A stretch of DNA of 64,000 nt from Bradyrhizobium sp. ARR65 (GTDB lineage Bacteria > Pseudomonadota > Alphaproteobacteria > Rhizobiales > Xanthobacteraceae). Below, one piece after another: positions 8,215 to 17,211 of this stretch. Under the pieces are notes generated by a model. The model did not search any database. It saw only the letters and a program-made list of their open reading frames with translations, and had not been told where the DNA came from. The stretch is from contig NZ_AWZU01000013.1 of NCBI RefSeq assembly GCF_000472385.1, positions 1-64,000 on the forward strand. Direction: 5' to 3'. Numbering within the stretch: the stretch's first letter is position 1; every line of letters starts with the position of its first letter. The translations under genes were made by a program, and so were the position numbers.

Positions 8215-8595
8215 ATGGCAATCAACAAGATCCACGACGAATTCCACACCTTGGACATGAACGCGGGGTGGGAAACGCCACCCGGCTATCCCACGGGCAT
8301 CAAGCAGAAGATCCTTTCGGGGGCTCTCGACGAGGCCGGGCGCGGCGGCAGCCGCACGCGGCTTTTAAAGTTCGATCCGGGCGTCTACACCACGGCGCCG
8401 TTCGTCCACGAATATTGGGAAGAGGTGTTCCTGGTTTCGGGCGACCTCACGGTCGGCAATGACGCTCAGGGCAATGGCGGCGAATCGTTCAAGCCGTACA
8501 CTTACGCCTGCCGTCCCCCGGGGGCGGTGCACGGTCCGTTCAAATCCGAGAAAGGTTGCCTGCTGCTCGAGATCCATTACTTCGATCCGGCCTAA
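8215..8595 (+). CDS. Cupin-domain protein
   Basis: A 126-residue single cupin. The motif VHEYWEEVFLVSGDLTVG supplies a His and acidic metal ligands, and PGAVHGPF supplies the second-motif His. It lies 14 bases after the oxygenase gene behind a GAGGAG site, so it is co-transcribed with the monooxygenase. Such small cupins can act as ring-cleavage or isomerising enzymes, or as ligand sensors. Acting on the hydroxylated product is a reasonable guess, not a demonstrated function. Confidence 0.8.
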   Translation: MAINKIHDEFHTLDMNAGWETPPGYPTGIKQKILSGALDEAGRGGSRTRLLKFDPGVYTTAPFVHEYWEEVFLVSGDLTVGNDAQGNGGESFKPYTYACRPPGAVHGPFKSEKGCLLLEIHYFDPA

Positions 8596-8691
8596 AGCGG
8601 TCATCCGCCGGTCGGAATGCCCGGCTTGCTCGCATGGTTGGGCCGCGCTCTCGCACGTGGCACGAACGGTGCTTGCGTGCTAATGGCGGCG

Positions 8692-8724
8692 ATGAACGCA
8701 AGCGTTCATCTATCATGCGTTCAT
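8692..8724 (+). promoter_or_regulatory. Palindromic operator plus extra half-site before flavoprotein gene
   Basis: ATGAACGC-AA-GCGTTCAT (8692-8709) is a perfect 8-bp inverted repeat with a 2-base spacer. A third copy of the half-site GCGTTCAT lies at 8717-8724, 15 bases after the start of the second arm. The cluster ends 14 bases before the GTG start at 8739. This is the pattern of a dimeric repressor site with an accessory half-site. No regulator is encoded beside it, so the factor is unknown. Confidence 0.55.
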
Positions 8725-8738
8725 GATGGGATTTCGGG

Positions 8739-10433
8739 GTGCAGCGGGAAGTAGGGACACCTCTTAAGACAGATGTGCTTGTAGTCGGTGCGGGCGGCGC
8801 GGGGATGTATGCCGCGCTCGAGGCCGCGCGCACCGGCGCTGATGTGATATTGGCCGACCGTAGCCTGATTGGCCGCGGCGGGGCGACCGTGATGGCGCAG
8901 ATGACGGTCGCGGCGGCGCTCGGCGAGCAAACGCCGGATCATTGGGAACATCATCTTGGCGATACCATCGCCGCCGGCCGCGGGCTGTGTGATGAAAAGC
9001 TCGCGGCGATCCTGTGTGAGGATGGCCCGCGGCGCATTCGCGAGATGGATGGCTGGAAGGTGGGATGGGCCCGCGAGGATGGTCACATCAAGCAGGTCCA
9101 GGCGCCCGGCCATGATCGGCCGCGCTGCGTCTATGTGGACTTTCTCTCCACCGGCCCGGCCGTGTCCAAGACGCTTCGGGGCCAATTGAACGAGGCGAGC
9201 GGCATTCGGCGGATCGGCGATCTCCTGATCGTCGATATCACGGTTCGCGACGGTGAAGCCTGCGGCGCGACAGCCCTGCATCTTGCGACCGGCACCATCG
9301 TGACGATCGCGGCGCGGGCCGTGGTCATCGCGACCGGGGGATTGACGCGGCTCTATCGGCGCAACAGCGCCTCGTCCAATATGGGTGGTGACGGCTATGC
9401 GCTGGCGCTTCGCGCCGGTGCGGAGCTCGTCGATATGGAGTTCGTGCAGTTCTTTCCGATCGGCCATCTCGCGCCGCGGCTGGTCGGGATGGACCCGATC
9501 ATGTGGGATCCCTTCCGTTACAAGCTCGGTGGCAAGCTCTTGAATGCCGACATGCGAGAGTTCGAGGCGGACTATGCCAATCGCGATGGGCGCAGCGATG
9601 GCCGATACGTTCTGACGCGTGACCTTGCGACCTACGCCATCTCCAAGGAAGTGGAAGCCGGGCGCGGCAGCCCGGCCGGCGGGGCCTATCTCAGCTTTCA
9701 GCACGTCGCGCCCGATGAGATACGCCGCGCCTTCGGCCCTGTGGTCGATCGGCTTGCCGCCAACGGCATCGACCTCGCGCGCCAGCCCATCGAGGTGGCG
9801 CCCATCGCCCACTATCACATGGGCGGAATCCGTGTGGACGAAACACTCGAAACGCGGGTTACGGGACTTTTCGCTTGCGGCGAGGCTATCGGCGGTGCGA
9901 ACGGCGCCAATCGGCTGTCCGGAAATGCGATCACCGAGACTTTCGTCTTTGGTGCCCGCGCCGGACGTCATGCCGCTTTGCGCGCGGTAAAGCAATCGGG
10001 GGCGGCGGAGCCGGACGTTGCGGCCATCGATCTTCTGCGCCGCGCGACGCGCCGCGATGCACCGAACACCGCGGCGCTCGTTGCTGCCGTGCAGTCACTG
10101 ATGGCGGAGAAAGTCGGGCCTTTTCGTGCCGACGATAAGCTGCGGTCGGCAATCGCAGAATTAGCCGAGATCACGAACGAGATCGGCGATAACCCGATCG
10201 CGTCATCGGCCGGTGGCTTCGATCCCGTGCTGGTCGATTGGCTTGACCTGCGCAACATGTTGTTGGTCGCCCACGCCGTGGCCTTGCCGGCACTCGCCCG
10301 CACCGAAAGCCGGGGCGCCCATCAGCGGGAGGATTATCCCGGACAGAGCGACAATTGGGGCGTCAATCAGATCGTGGAGCTTGCGGGTCAGACCCTGAAC
10401 GTCACGCTTGCGGAAAAGAGGATCGCCGCATGA
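8739..10433 (+). CDS. Fumarate reductase/succinate dehydrogenase-like flavoprotein
   Basis: A 564-residue FAD protein starting at GTG. The Rossmann motif VLVVGAGGAGMYAALEAAR is followed by GRGGATVMAQMTVAAALG. Later come ATGGLTRLYRRN, the active-site-like AHYHMGGIRVDE and the FAD-binding GEAIGGANGANRLSGNAI. These place it in the SdhA/FrdA/L-aspartate oxidase family. The next gene, overlapping by four bases, is a [2Fe-2S] protein, so the two would form a soluble dehydrogenase. No membrane anchor gene is nearby. The substrate could be fumarate, succinate or another C4 or 2-ene acid; the sequence does not decide. Confidence 0.87.
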   Translation: MQREVGTPLKTDVLVVGAGGAGMYAALEAARTGADVILADRSLIGRGGATVMAQMTVAAALGEQTPDHWEHHLGDTIAAGRGLCDEKLAAILCEDGPRRIREMDGWKVGWAREDGHIKQVQAPGHDRPRCVYVDFLSTGPAVSKTLRGQLNEASGIRRIGDLLIVDITVRDGEACGATALHLATGTIVTIAARAVVIATGGLTRLYRRNSASSNMGGDGYALALRAGAELVDMEFVQFFPIGHLAPRLVGMDPIMWDPFRYKLGGKLLNADMREFEADYANRDGRSDGRYVLTRDLATYAISKEVEAGRGSPAGGAYLSFQHVAPDEIRRAFGPVVDRLAANGIDLARQPIEVAPIAHYHMGGIRVDETLETRVTGLFACGEAIGGANGANRLSGNAITETFVFGARAGRHAALRAVKQSGAAEPDVAAIDLLRRATRRDAPNTAALVAAVQSLMAEKVGPFRADDKLRSAIAELAEITNEIGDNPIASSAGGFDPVLVDWLDLRNMLLVAHAVALPALARTESRGAHQREDYPGQSDNWGVNQIVELAGQTLNVTLAEKRIAA

Positions 10434-10772
10434 AAGCCGTGCTTGCCATTCAACGCGGTACTCCGGGTGAAGCGCCTCGTATGGAGACGTTCGAGGTCGA
10501 GTTCGAAGCCGGTCAGTCGGTGCTCGATGGCCTACGGGTATTGCGTCGCGATCAGGATCCTTCGCTCGCCTTCCGCTTCTCCTGCATCAATGCAAACGCC
10601 TGCAAGGAATGCATGATGCTGATCGACGGCGAGGTCGATTATTGCCTGCACCGTCCGTCTCAAGGAGGGCGTGACGAGGCTCGGGCCACTGCCGAAAAAG
10701 GCGCTTGTACGCGATCTCGTCACCGAAATCGCACCTCCCGACGAACGGCTGGAGCGCGTCAGCCGAAGCTGA
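10430..10772 (+). pseudogene. [2Fe-2S] subunit of fumarate reductase type, frameshifted
   Basis: The ATG overlaps the flavoprotein stop (ATGA). Residues 1-71 read as an FrdB/SdhB N-terminal ferredoxin domain with C52, C58 and C61. After the Tyr codon at 10640-10642 one extra base (10643) shifts the frame. Dropping it restores ACTVRLKEGV, then PKKALVRDLVTEIAPPDERL, and a stop at 10770-10772, giving 113 residues. The restored fourth cysteine (C73) makes C-x5-C-x2-C-x11-C, the expected cluster pattern. Read as given, the protein loses this spacing and ends in unrelated residues. Either a real inactivating mutation or a sequencing error; there is no homopolymer at the site. Confidence 0.8.
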
Positions 10773-10901
10773 AAGGGGACGGAAAGAGATCCGTTTCCAA
10801 AATGCACGGCAGTGAATGTTGGCGTGCCGCAATATCGCTTGCTTGCGGGCGTGAGGTGATGAGGTTTTGGCCGGGAGCTATCCGAAGAAGGAGACAGAGC
10901 G

Positions 10902-11465
10902 ATGCGCTTGCCCGTTATTCCGCCCGACAAGCTTAACGACGAACAAAAGCCCCTGGCGGCCGATATGAAAGAGGGGATCACCAGGAGCTTTCAGGGTTTC
11001 GTGAACATACGCGATGACGGCGCGCTATTGGGGCCCTGGAATCCCTGGTTGCAGGAGCCGAAGTTCGGCAAACCGGTTTGGGAGCTGACCAAGGCGATGG
11101 CATTCAATCCTTCGCTGCCGGCTGCGGTCCGCGAAGTCGCGATCCTTGTGACAGGCGCGCATTTCAAGGCGGCATACGAACTCTACGCGCATGTGATCGT
11201 TGCCGAGCGGAAGGGATTGTCCGACGAAAAGCTCGCAACCATCGTGGCCGGCCAGCGTCCAGTCGACCTGACGAAGCAGGAGGCTGTCGCCTACGACTTC
11301 GCATCCGCGCTGGTGTCCGGTGGGGTCTTGCCGGAACTGACCTACAGGGCGGCGCTGGAGCAGTTTGGGCCGCACGGAGCGGCGGAATTATCCTATCTGA
11401 TCGGTCTCTACTGCATGGTCTCGGTCACACTCAATACATTCGATGTTCCCGTTCCGGAGCATTGA
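10902..11465 (+). CDS. Carboxymuconolactone decarboxylase family protein (AhpD-like)
   Basis: A 187-residue all-helical protein starting behind GAAGGAGACAGAGCG. The segment LPAAVREVAILVTGAHFKAAYELYAHVIVAERKG (read as landmarks only) fits the CMD/AhpD fold, but the CxxC redox pair of true AhpD is absent. Here the matching position has His and Ala residues (GAHFKAAYELYAH). Members of this subgroup are often lactonase or decarboxylase-like, and many are uncharacterised. It may belong with the flavoprotein pair upstream, 129 bases away across a short untranslated gap. Confidence 0.8.
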   Translation: MRLPVIPPDKLNDEQKPLAADMKEGITRSFQGFVNIRDDGALLGPWNPWLQEPKFGKPVWELTKAMAFNPSLPAAVREVAILVTGAHFKAAYELYAHVIVAERKGLSDEKLATIVAGQRPVDLTKQEAVAYDFASALVSGGVLPELTYRAALEQFGPHGAAELSYLIGLYCMVSVTLNTFDVPVPEH

Positions 11466-11668
11466 GCGACTGCGTGCCGGCGCAAGTCTTGCGTCACGCC
11501 TGTAACGATGCAAAGAGGATTTGAAACGCGACAGCAACACGTCGGCGGTACGAATTCAAACGGCTTGTGCAGGGGGCCTCACGTGTTTCCCCGCCGGCCC
11601 GTCGTTTCGATCCACCTCACGACGTCAGGCAGGATTGCGTTGGCCGCAAGCTCCAGAGTTCGGCACCC

Positions 11669-12784
11669 ATGATCACCAAGAGCAGAACCATAACGCGCCG
11701 CGACTGCCTGGCTGCCAGCGGCATCGCACTCGGCAGCTTTCGTCTTGCCCGGGCTGCCGCGGGAACGGAGTCGATGCCACATTCTCTTCTCCGCCTGTCG
11801 CTCAATGAAAATCCGCTTGGACCCTCGGCGGCCGCCAAAGAAGCGATCCGAAACGAGATCGATCAGATTTGCCGCTACCCGGGCCCAAAGGCCGATCTGC
11901 TGCTGACCAAGGCGATCGCGACGAGGGAGGAGGTGCCGGGCGATCAGATCGTGCTTGGAGAGATTTTGGGCCAGTTGGGATTTCAGTTGGCGGCCAATGG
12001 ACCGCTCGGAGGAGAGTTCATCTACTCCGAGCCAGGCTACACGGCGTTGGTCGATGCTGTCGCGCCCGGGGGTGGGCTGGTCGTTCCCGTTGCGCTGAAC
12101 GAGAAGCTTGAGAACGACCTTCCCGCCATTTCCTCGAAAATGAGCGCGCGAACTCAGGCGATTTATCTTGTCAACCCGCATAATCCGAGCGGCACCGTAA
12201 GCGACAGCGAGGCGTTCCTGCGGTTCGTGCGCGAGATGTCTACTCATACCACCGTGATCGTGGACGAAGCTTATCTCGAGTTCGAGCCGGACTTCGAGCA
12301 GCGGACCGCCGTTGGACTGACGCGTGCGGGAGACAATGTGATTGTGTTCCGAACCTTCGCCAAGATCTTCGGGCTCGCGGGTCTTTCGATCGGCTACGCT
12401 GTTGCACCCAAGGCGCATGCGGCCGCCTTGAAGCGCGCCGGGATCGGCGGCCCCGACGCATTTGACCGGTTGGCCCTCGCAGCGGCACTCGCCAGCCTGC
12501 AAGACACTGGATACATCCCGATGATGAGGGCCAAGGTGGCGGCCGAACGCGACAAGTGGCATCGGCTGTTCGACAGCTTGAATGTTCGGCACACGGACTC
12601 GCGCGGCAATTTCGTCTTTTTCGAGACGCGCAGGCCGCACGCGGAGTTTTCGCAGGCGCTGCGGGCGAAGGGGATCGATATCGGTCGCGCGTTCCCACCC
12701 CTTGATCAATGGGCCCGAATCTCGATCGGGCTGCCGACCGAAAATGAGATCGCCCGCGAGGCGGTCGCCGCGGTGCTGGGCTAG
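11669..12784 (+). CDS. HisC-like PLP aminotransferase with twin-arginine signal
   Basis: A 371-residue class I/II aminotransferase. The first 30 residues carry a Tat-like signal, TITRRDCLAASGIALGSF, ending ARAAAG. The catalytic part has LSLNENPLGPSAAAKEAI, NPHNPSGT, VDEAYLEFEPD and the PLP-lysine region RTFAKIFGLAGLSIGYA, all standard for histidinol-phosphate-type enzymes. The start at 11669 is chosen because it opens at the signal; an in-frame upstream start would add an unlikely Pro-rich leader. If exported, the enzyme would work in the periplasm, so it is unlikely to be the housekeeping HisC. No histidine pathway gene is nearby. Confidence 0.85.
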   Translation: MITKSRTITRRDCLAASGIALGSFRLARAAAGTESMPHSLLRLSLNENPLGPSAAAKEAIRNEIDQICRYPGPKADLLLTKAIATREEVPGDQIVLGEILGQLGFQLAANGPLGGEFIYSEPGYTALVDAVAPGGGLVVPVALNEKLENDLPAISSKMSARTQAIYLVNPHNPSGTVSDSEAFLRFVREMSTHTTVIVDEAYLEFEPDFEQRTAVGLTRAGDNVIVFRTFAKIFGLAGLSIGYAVAPKAHAAALKRAGIGGPDAFDRLALAAALASLQDTGYIPMMRAKVAAERDKWHRLFDSLNVRHTDSRGNFVFFETRRPHAEFSQALRAKGIDIGRAFPPLDQWARISIGLPTENEIAREAVAAVLG

Positions 12785-12971
12785 TCGGGTCATCCGATCG
12801 GCGCAGAACCCAATCCAGCATCCGGAGCTGCGTGCCGCAATCCGTCGGGGCCGCCGGGCGGCGCGCGCGCCTCAGTCCAATGCGCGTGAGACGCGTGCAT
12901 TAGGGCCTGACGCGCCGGCAGCCCGGATCGTGCGAAAATTGCGTCTGGCAATCGCGCGCATGGCACATTAA

Positions 12972-13790
12972 ATGAGCGTGGCCATGGAACGTCACGCACT
13001 CAAGGATTTCATTGGACGGCACCAACGCCTCTTCGTTCTGACGGGGGCGGGGTGCAGCACGAATTCCGGCATCCCGGATTATCGCGACGGGCACGGCAAC
13101 TGGAAGCGGACGCAGCCGGTCAGCTATCAGGCCTTCATGGGCGATGAAGCGACCCGCCAGCGTTATTGGGCGCGAAGCCTGATCGGCTGGAGGCGCTTCG
13201 GCCGGGCGCAGCCGAACGATGCCCATCATGCTCTCGCCAGGCTGGAGGCGAGGGGCCGCAGCGAGCTTCTCCTGACCCAGAACGTCGACCGGCTGCATCA
13301 GACCGCCGGCAGCCGGCAGGTCATTGATCTGCACGGACGGCTTGATCTGGTGCGCTGCATGGGATGCGGATCGAAAACTCCGCGCGAGGCGTTTCAACAC
13401 GAGCTGGGCCGCTTGAACAGCGATTGGGTTGCCATGGACGCCGCGGATGCGCCGGACGGCGACGCCGACCTGGAAGCGGCAGATTTCTCATCCTTCGAGG
13501 TGCCGGTCTGCCGGGCTTGCGGCGGCGTTCTCAAGCCCGATGTCGTCTTCTTCGGCGAGAACGTTTCGCGCGATATCGTCGCGACGGCTCAAGAGCATCT
13601 CGATCAAGCCGATGCGATGCTGATCGTGGGCTCCTCGCTCATGGTCTATTCCGGCTTTCGCTTCGTGCAAACGGCAGCTCGACGGGGGATACCCATCGCA
13701 GCCGTCAATCTTGGCCGGACCCGTGCCGACGAGCTCCTTACGCTGAAGGTCGAAGAGCGCTGCGAAAGGGCGCTCTCCTTTTTGCTCTGA
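12972..13790 (+). CDS. NAD-dependent protein deacetylase (Sir2 sirtuin)
   Basis: A 272-residue sirtuin. The NAD site is LTGAGCSTNSGIPDYRD, followed by TQNVDRLHQ and the catalytic His in DLHGRLDLVRC. A zinc ribbon is formed by CMGC and CRAC pairs, and GSSLMVYSGF is the second NAD-contact strand. The core length matches class II enzymes, which remove acetyl or other acyl groups or use ADP-ribosylation. It stands alone between a Tat aminotransferase and a small hypothetical gene on the same strand. The Sir2 family call is secure, its target is not. Confidence 0.9.
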   Translation: MSVAMERHALKDFIGRHQRLFVLTGAGCSTNSGIPDYRDGHGNWKRTQPVSYQAFMGDEATRQRYWARSLIGWRRFGRAQPNDAHHALARLEARGRSELLLTQNVDRLHQTAGSRQVIDLHGRLDLVRCMGCGSKTPREAFQHELGRLNSDWVAMDAADAPDGDADLEAADFSSFEVPVCRACGGVLKPDVVFFGENVSRDIVATAQEHLDQADAMLIVGSSLMVYSGFRFVQTAARRGIPIAAVNLGRTRADELLTLKVEERCERALSFLL

Positions 13791-13821
13791 GCCTGCGCCA
13801 TTTTTCACGAGGTGACACCAA

Positions 13822-14094
13822 GTGACCGAAGCGGAGAAAGCTCGCGAAGTCTTGCTGGCCTTGAAATCGGCTGAGTCTGCAGCTCCGGATGCTGCATTGG
13901 CGATCCTGAACGGCTTGATGGGACTGGTGCGTAGCGAAAGCGTCAATCAGCCGCTCGAACTCGAAGAGGCGCGTTCGACCGCGTTCCTGTCGGTGTGCGA
14001 AGTCGGCAAGGCGCTGCATCGAGGGCAACCCATCGGCTCGCTTTGGGCGAGTGCAATTGCTGCGACCGAGCATTGGATGGCATTGGCGAAGTGA
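13822..14094 (+). CDS. Small hypothetical protein
   Basis: A 90-residue protein starting at GTG (MTEAEKAREVLLALKSAE). It is mainly helical with no cysteine-rich or membrane segment and contains one Cys. It lies 31 bases after the sirtuin gene behind a GAGGTGAC site, so it may be co-expressed with it. I do not recognise the family. Its tail ends 24 bases before the convergent bioA stop. Confidence 0.6.
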   Translation: MTEAEKAREVLLALKSAESAAPDAALAILNGLMGLVRSESVNQPLELEEARSTAFLSVCEVGKALHRGQPIGSLWASAIAATEHWMALAK

Positions 14095-14118
14095 ACCGCC
14101 CGCCGGCGTCGAGCGCGT

Positions 14119-15384
14119 TCAAATCAAGGCGTCTGAGGCATCACTGATTCCGGCGTATATCGCGTCGAGGTCGGCCGCGGTGATGCAATATGGCGGCATC
14201 ACGTAAATCGTATTGCCGAGTGGGCGCAGCAAAAGATTCCGGCTGCGGAAATAGCTCTGAAGCTGCGGACCGATGCCGGCAAGATAACCGCCGTCAGGTA
14301 CGTCCAGTTCGAGTGCTGTGATGGTGCCGCTCCGCCGAACGTTCCTGAATCGTGCATCGGCGCGGAACGCCGCGAGCCTCTCCTCCTGCATCACCGCCAC
14401 GGACGCGACTTGCTTTCGCGTTTCTTGACGCTGCCAGAGCCCCAGATTTGCTTTCGCCGCGGCGCAGGCGATCGGATTGGCCGTATATGAGCTCGAATGA
14501 AAAAAGGTCCGCTGGCGATCCCTCGAATAATGTGCATCAAAGATATCCGCGCGGCAAAGAGTGACCGCGAGCGGGAGCGACCCGCCCGTAAGACCCTTTG
14601 AATAGCAGGCAACGTCAGGCGACACGTCCGCTTGCTCGCACGCGAACAGTGTTCCCGTGCGACCCCAGCCGGTCATGACCTCATCGGCGATGAACAGGAC
14701 ATCGTGTGTTTCGCAGATCCGCTTCATCTCCTTCAGTACCCAGGCGGGATACATCAGCATCCCTCCCGCGCCCAGGATGAGCGGCTCCACGATGAAGGCG
14801 GCCGGATTGTCGCCCCGGCACGCAGCTTCCAGCGCATCGAGCGTCGCCTGCTCGTGGCCGCGCTCGGGAAATGGCACCGATGTCACGTCGAACAGCATGG
14901 GCTCGTAGGCGGCATTGAACACGCCTCGGGCTCCGACCGACATCGTGCCGATGGTGTCGCCGTGATAGGAGTGTTGCATCACGAGGATGCGTGATCGCGG
15001 CTCGCCGATGTTGCGCCAGTACCCCAGCGCCATCTTAAGTGCGACCTCGACACTGGTCGAGCCGCTATCGGAGAAGAAGACGTAATCCAGACCCGGTGGC
15101 GTCAATTTGAGGAGCAGCGCAGCAAGCTCTTCGGCCGGCTCATGCGTAAAGCCGGCGAAGATGACCTGATTGAGCTGTTCCGCCTGTTTCCGGATGGCGG
15201 CGACGATCTCCGGATGGCAATGGCCATGGGTCACCACCCACCAGGACGCAATGGCGTCGATGATGCGGCGGCCGTCCGCGGTGTAGAGATAGGCACCGTC
15301 CCCGCGGACAATTTTAGGCGTCTCGTCCTGCAGTGCGTGCTGGGTAAACGGATGCCAAATCCGCGACGTCGTCTCGGGTTTCAT
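14119..15384 (-). CDS. bioA: Adenosylmethionine-8-amino-7-oxononanoate aminotransferase
   Basis: 421 residues. Converts KAPA to DAPA in biotin synthesis using S-adenosylmethionine as amino donor. Visible motifs are [16 protein letters not shown], the glycine-rich [37 protein letters not shown] and the PLP-lysine site YSKGLTGG. It is the last gene of the bioBFDA operon; its ATG overlaps the bioD stop (ATGA). Length and motifs match BioA, and the order fits other alphaproteobacterial bio operons. No bioZ, bioC or bioH follows, so pimeloyl-thioester supply must come from elsewhere. Confidence 0.95.
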   Translation of the reverse strand: MKPETTSRIWHPFTQHALQDETPKIVRGDGAYLYTADGRRIIDAIASWWVVTHGHCHPEIVAAIRKQAEQLNQVIFAGFTHEPAEELAALLLKLTPPGLDYVFFSDSGSTSVEVALKMALGYWRNIGEPRSRILVMQHSYHGDTIGTMSVGARGVFNAAYEPMLFDVTSVPFPERGHEQATLDALEAACRGDNPAAFIVEPLILGAGGMLMYPAWVLKEMKRICETHDVLFIADEVMTGWGRTGTLFACEQADVSPDVACYSKGLTGGSLPLAVTLCRADIFDAHYSRDRQRTFFHSSSYTANPIACAAAKANLGLWQRQETRKQVASVAVMQEERLAAFRADARFRNVRRSGTITALELDVPDGGYLAGIGPQLQSYFRSRNLLLRPLGNTIYVMPPYCITAADLDAIYAGISDASDALI

Positions 15385-16013
15385 GGCATGAAGTCATCAC
15401 GGTTGAAGGAGGCTGCGAAGGCAGGGCGAAGCGTGGTGGCATCCAGAGGCGTAAGCCAGGGCAGCCGGCCAAGCTTCCGGACTTGGCCAATTCTGCAGAT
15501 CGTCTTCTCGGTATCGAGATTTTCGTCGCCAATAAAGGCGATGCCGAGAATATCGATCTGGCGATGCCGCAGCGCTTCAATCGACAGCAGGGAATGATTG
15601 ATGGTGCCGAGCGCCGTGCGCGCGCAAAGCAGGACCGGCAGCCGCCATCGCGCGAAAACGTCGATATAGAGCGTGTCGCGGCTCAACGGCACCATCAGCC
15701 CGCCTGCGCCCTCAATGACGAGCGGATGTTCCCCGGTATTCGGCACGTCAAGCGCTTCCGCGTCGATGGTGACTTGGTCAATTTCCGCCGCCCTATGGGG
15801 CGAGGCGGGTGTGTTGAGCCGGTGACGCTCGGGCAGGATGCGATCATCGGAGAGGCCGCCCAGCCGCGCCACGTGCTGGCTATCGGTCTGCCCGTCGAGG
15901 CCCGCCTGAACGGGCTTCCAATATTTGGCGGAAAGGAAATTGGCGAGGCCCGCCGAGAACACGGTCTTGCCGATTCCGGTGTCGGTACCGGTCACCACAA
16001 TCCGCTGTCTCAT
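15381..16013 (-). CDS. bioD: Dethiobiotin synthetase
   Basis: 210 residues. Closes the ureido ring on DAPA with CO2 and ATP. The P-loop is [19 protein letters not shown] at the N terminus, and [13 protein letters not shown] holds the substrate-contact acid. It overlaps bioF upstream and bioA downstream by four bases each (ATGA), indicating coupled translation. The enzyme acts between BioA and BioB. Confidence 0.94.
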   Translation of the reverse strand: MRQRIVVTGTDTGIGKTVFSAGLANFLSAKYWKPVQAGLDGQTDSQHVARLGGLSDDRILPERHRLNTPASPHRAAEIDQVTIDAEALDVPNTGEHPLVIEGAGGLMVPLSRDTLYIDVFARWRLPVLLCARTALGTINHSLLSIEALRHRQIDILGIAFIGDENLDTEKTICRIGQVRKLGRLPWLTPLDATTLRPAFAASFNRDDFMP

Positions 16014-17164
16014 CGAGACGCGCGCTCCGCCTCTTCGAACAAGGCGCCGAGCATGGCCCGCACCTCATCCTCGCCGACGTTAAGGGTCAGCGAAATACGC
16101 AGCCGGGCCGTCCCGGGAGGCACCGTTGGCGGCCGGACTCCACGAATGTCAAAGCCGCGGGCCTGCAACGCCGACGCCAGCGCCATCGCACGCGCATTGT
16201 CGCCGACGATATATGGAACGATCTGCGAGCGGGAGCTGCTTTGGCCGCCGCGCGCTGCTATCTCCCGATGCGTGAATGCGACCAGGCTGGCCAGACGCTG
16301 CTGACGCGCAGGTTCTTGCTGCAGGATTGACAGCGCCTCCCGGACCGCGACGGCCATGAGAGGAGAGGGGGCTGTGGCGAAAATGAACGGACGACAGCGA
16401 TTGACCATGAAGTCGCGCAGCACGCGGCTCATGGTGACGATCGCCCCGGCGGCGCCCAGCGCCTTGCCGCAGGTATGAATGACAATCAGATCGTCGCGCC
16501 CCTCATAGGGAGCGGTTAGCCCTCGTCCTCGTTCGCCATAGACGCCCGTGGCATGGGCTTCGTCCACCACGAGGAATGCATCGTGCCGGTCGGCAATCGC
16601 GACAAGCTCCTCAAGTGGCGCGAAATCGCCATCCATGCTGTAGAGGCTTTCGACTACGATCCAGGCGCGTCCAACTCCGCCTTTCGATCGCCAGTTGCGA
16701 ATTGCATCTTCAACGGACTGCGCGTCATTGTGGGCCGCTTCGCAGAACTCTGCCCGGCCGGCTCGCGCTCCTTCATGAATGCTCGCGTGGACCAGGGAAT
16801 CCATGACGAGCAGATCGCCCCGCTGCGGCAACGTTGTCAGCACGGCGAAGTTTGCGACATATCCTCCGCCTAAGAACAGGGCCGTCTCAGCGCCAAAGAA
16901 GTCGGCGGCCTCCGCTTCGAGGCTCTCGTGCTCCTCGCAGTTTCCGCGCAAAAGCCGCGAGCCGCCGCTGCCGATGGGGGCGCCCGCCTCGAGTGCCGCG
17001 GCGACGGCATTTCTCATGCGCGGGGCGCTCGCCAGCGCGAGATAGTCGTTCGACACGAAATCGATGCCCGCACGCGGCCTTAGATTGCGCAGCCGATGGT
17101 CACGGTTCAGCGCCTGCAGCGCGTCGGCATAGGTGGCGAACTTATCCGCGTGGATCACGTTCAT
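16010..17164 (-). CDS. bioF: 8-amino-7-oxononanoate synthase
   Basis: 384 residues from the chosen ATG at 17164. Condenses pimeloyl-thioester with alanine using PLP. Motifs: [34 protein letters not shown] and the PLP-lysine region [13 protein letters not shown]. An alternative ATG at 17215 overlaps the bioB stop (ATGA) like the other bio junctions and would add 17 residues; 17164 gives a more usual length and is preceded by GAAAGGGAC. The frame stays open far into bioB, but that extension is an overlap artefact. Confidence 0.93.
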   Translation of the reverse strand: MNVIHADKFATYADALQALNRDHRLRNLRPRAGIDFVSNDYLALASAPRMRNAVAAALEAGAPIGSGGSRLLRGNCEEHESLEAEAADFFGAETALFLGGGYVANFAVLTTLPQRGDLLVMDSLVHASIHEGARAGRAEFCEAAHNDAQSVEDAIRNWRSKGGVGRAWIVVESLYSMDGDFAPLEELVAIADRHDAFLVVDEAHATGVYGERGRGLTAPYEGRDDLIVIHTCGKALGAAGAIVTMSRVLRDFMVNRCRPFIFATAPSPLMAVAVREALSILQQEPARQQRLASLVAFTHREIAARGGQSSSRSQIVPYIVGDNARAMALASALQARGFDIRGVRPPTVPPGTARLRISLTLNVGEDEVRAMLGALFEEAERASR

Positions 17165-17211
17165 GTCCCTTTCGGGGGCGGCATCGGCCACGACGGCCGA
17201 TCGTCTCGCGA

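Noticed and set aside
8721..9995. 424-residue minus-strand open frame antisense to the flavoprotein
   Set aside because: No domain or start signals; it is a GC-bias artefact of the well-supported sense gene.
10355..10429. Upstream extension of the [2Fe-2S] gene
   Set aside because: It runs in another frame of the flavoprotein gene; the ATG overlapping the stop is the natural start.
11579..12793. 404-residue minus-strand open frame antisense to the aminotransferase
   Set aside because: Shadow of the PLP enzyme; no recognisable motif.
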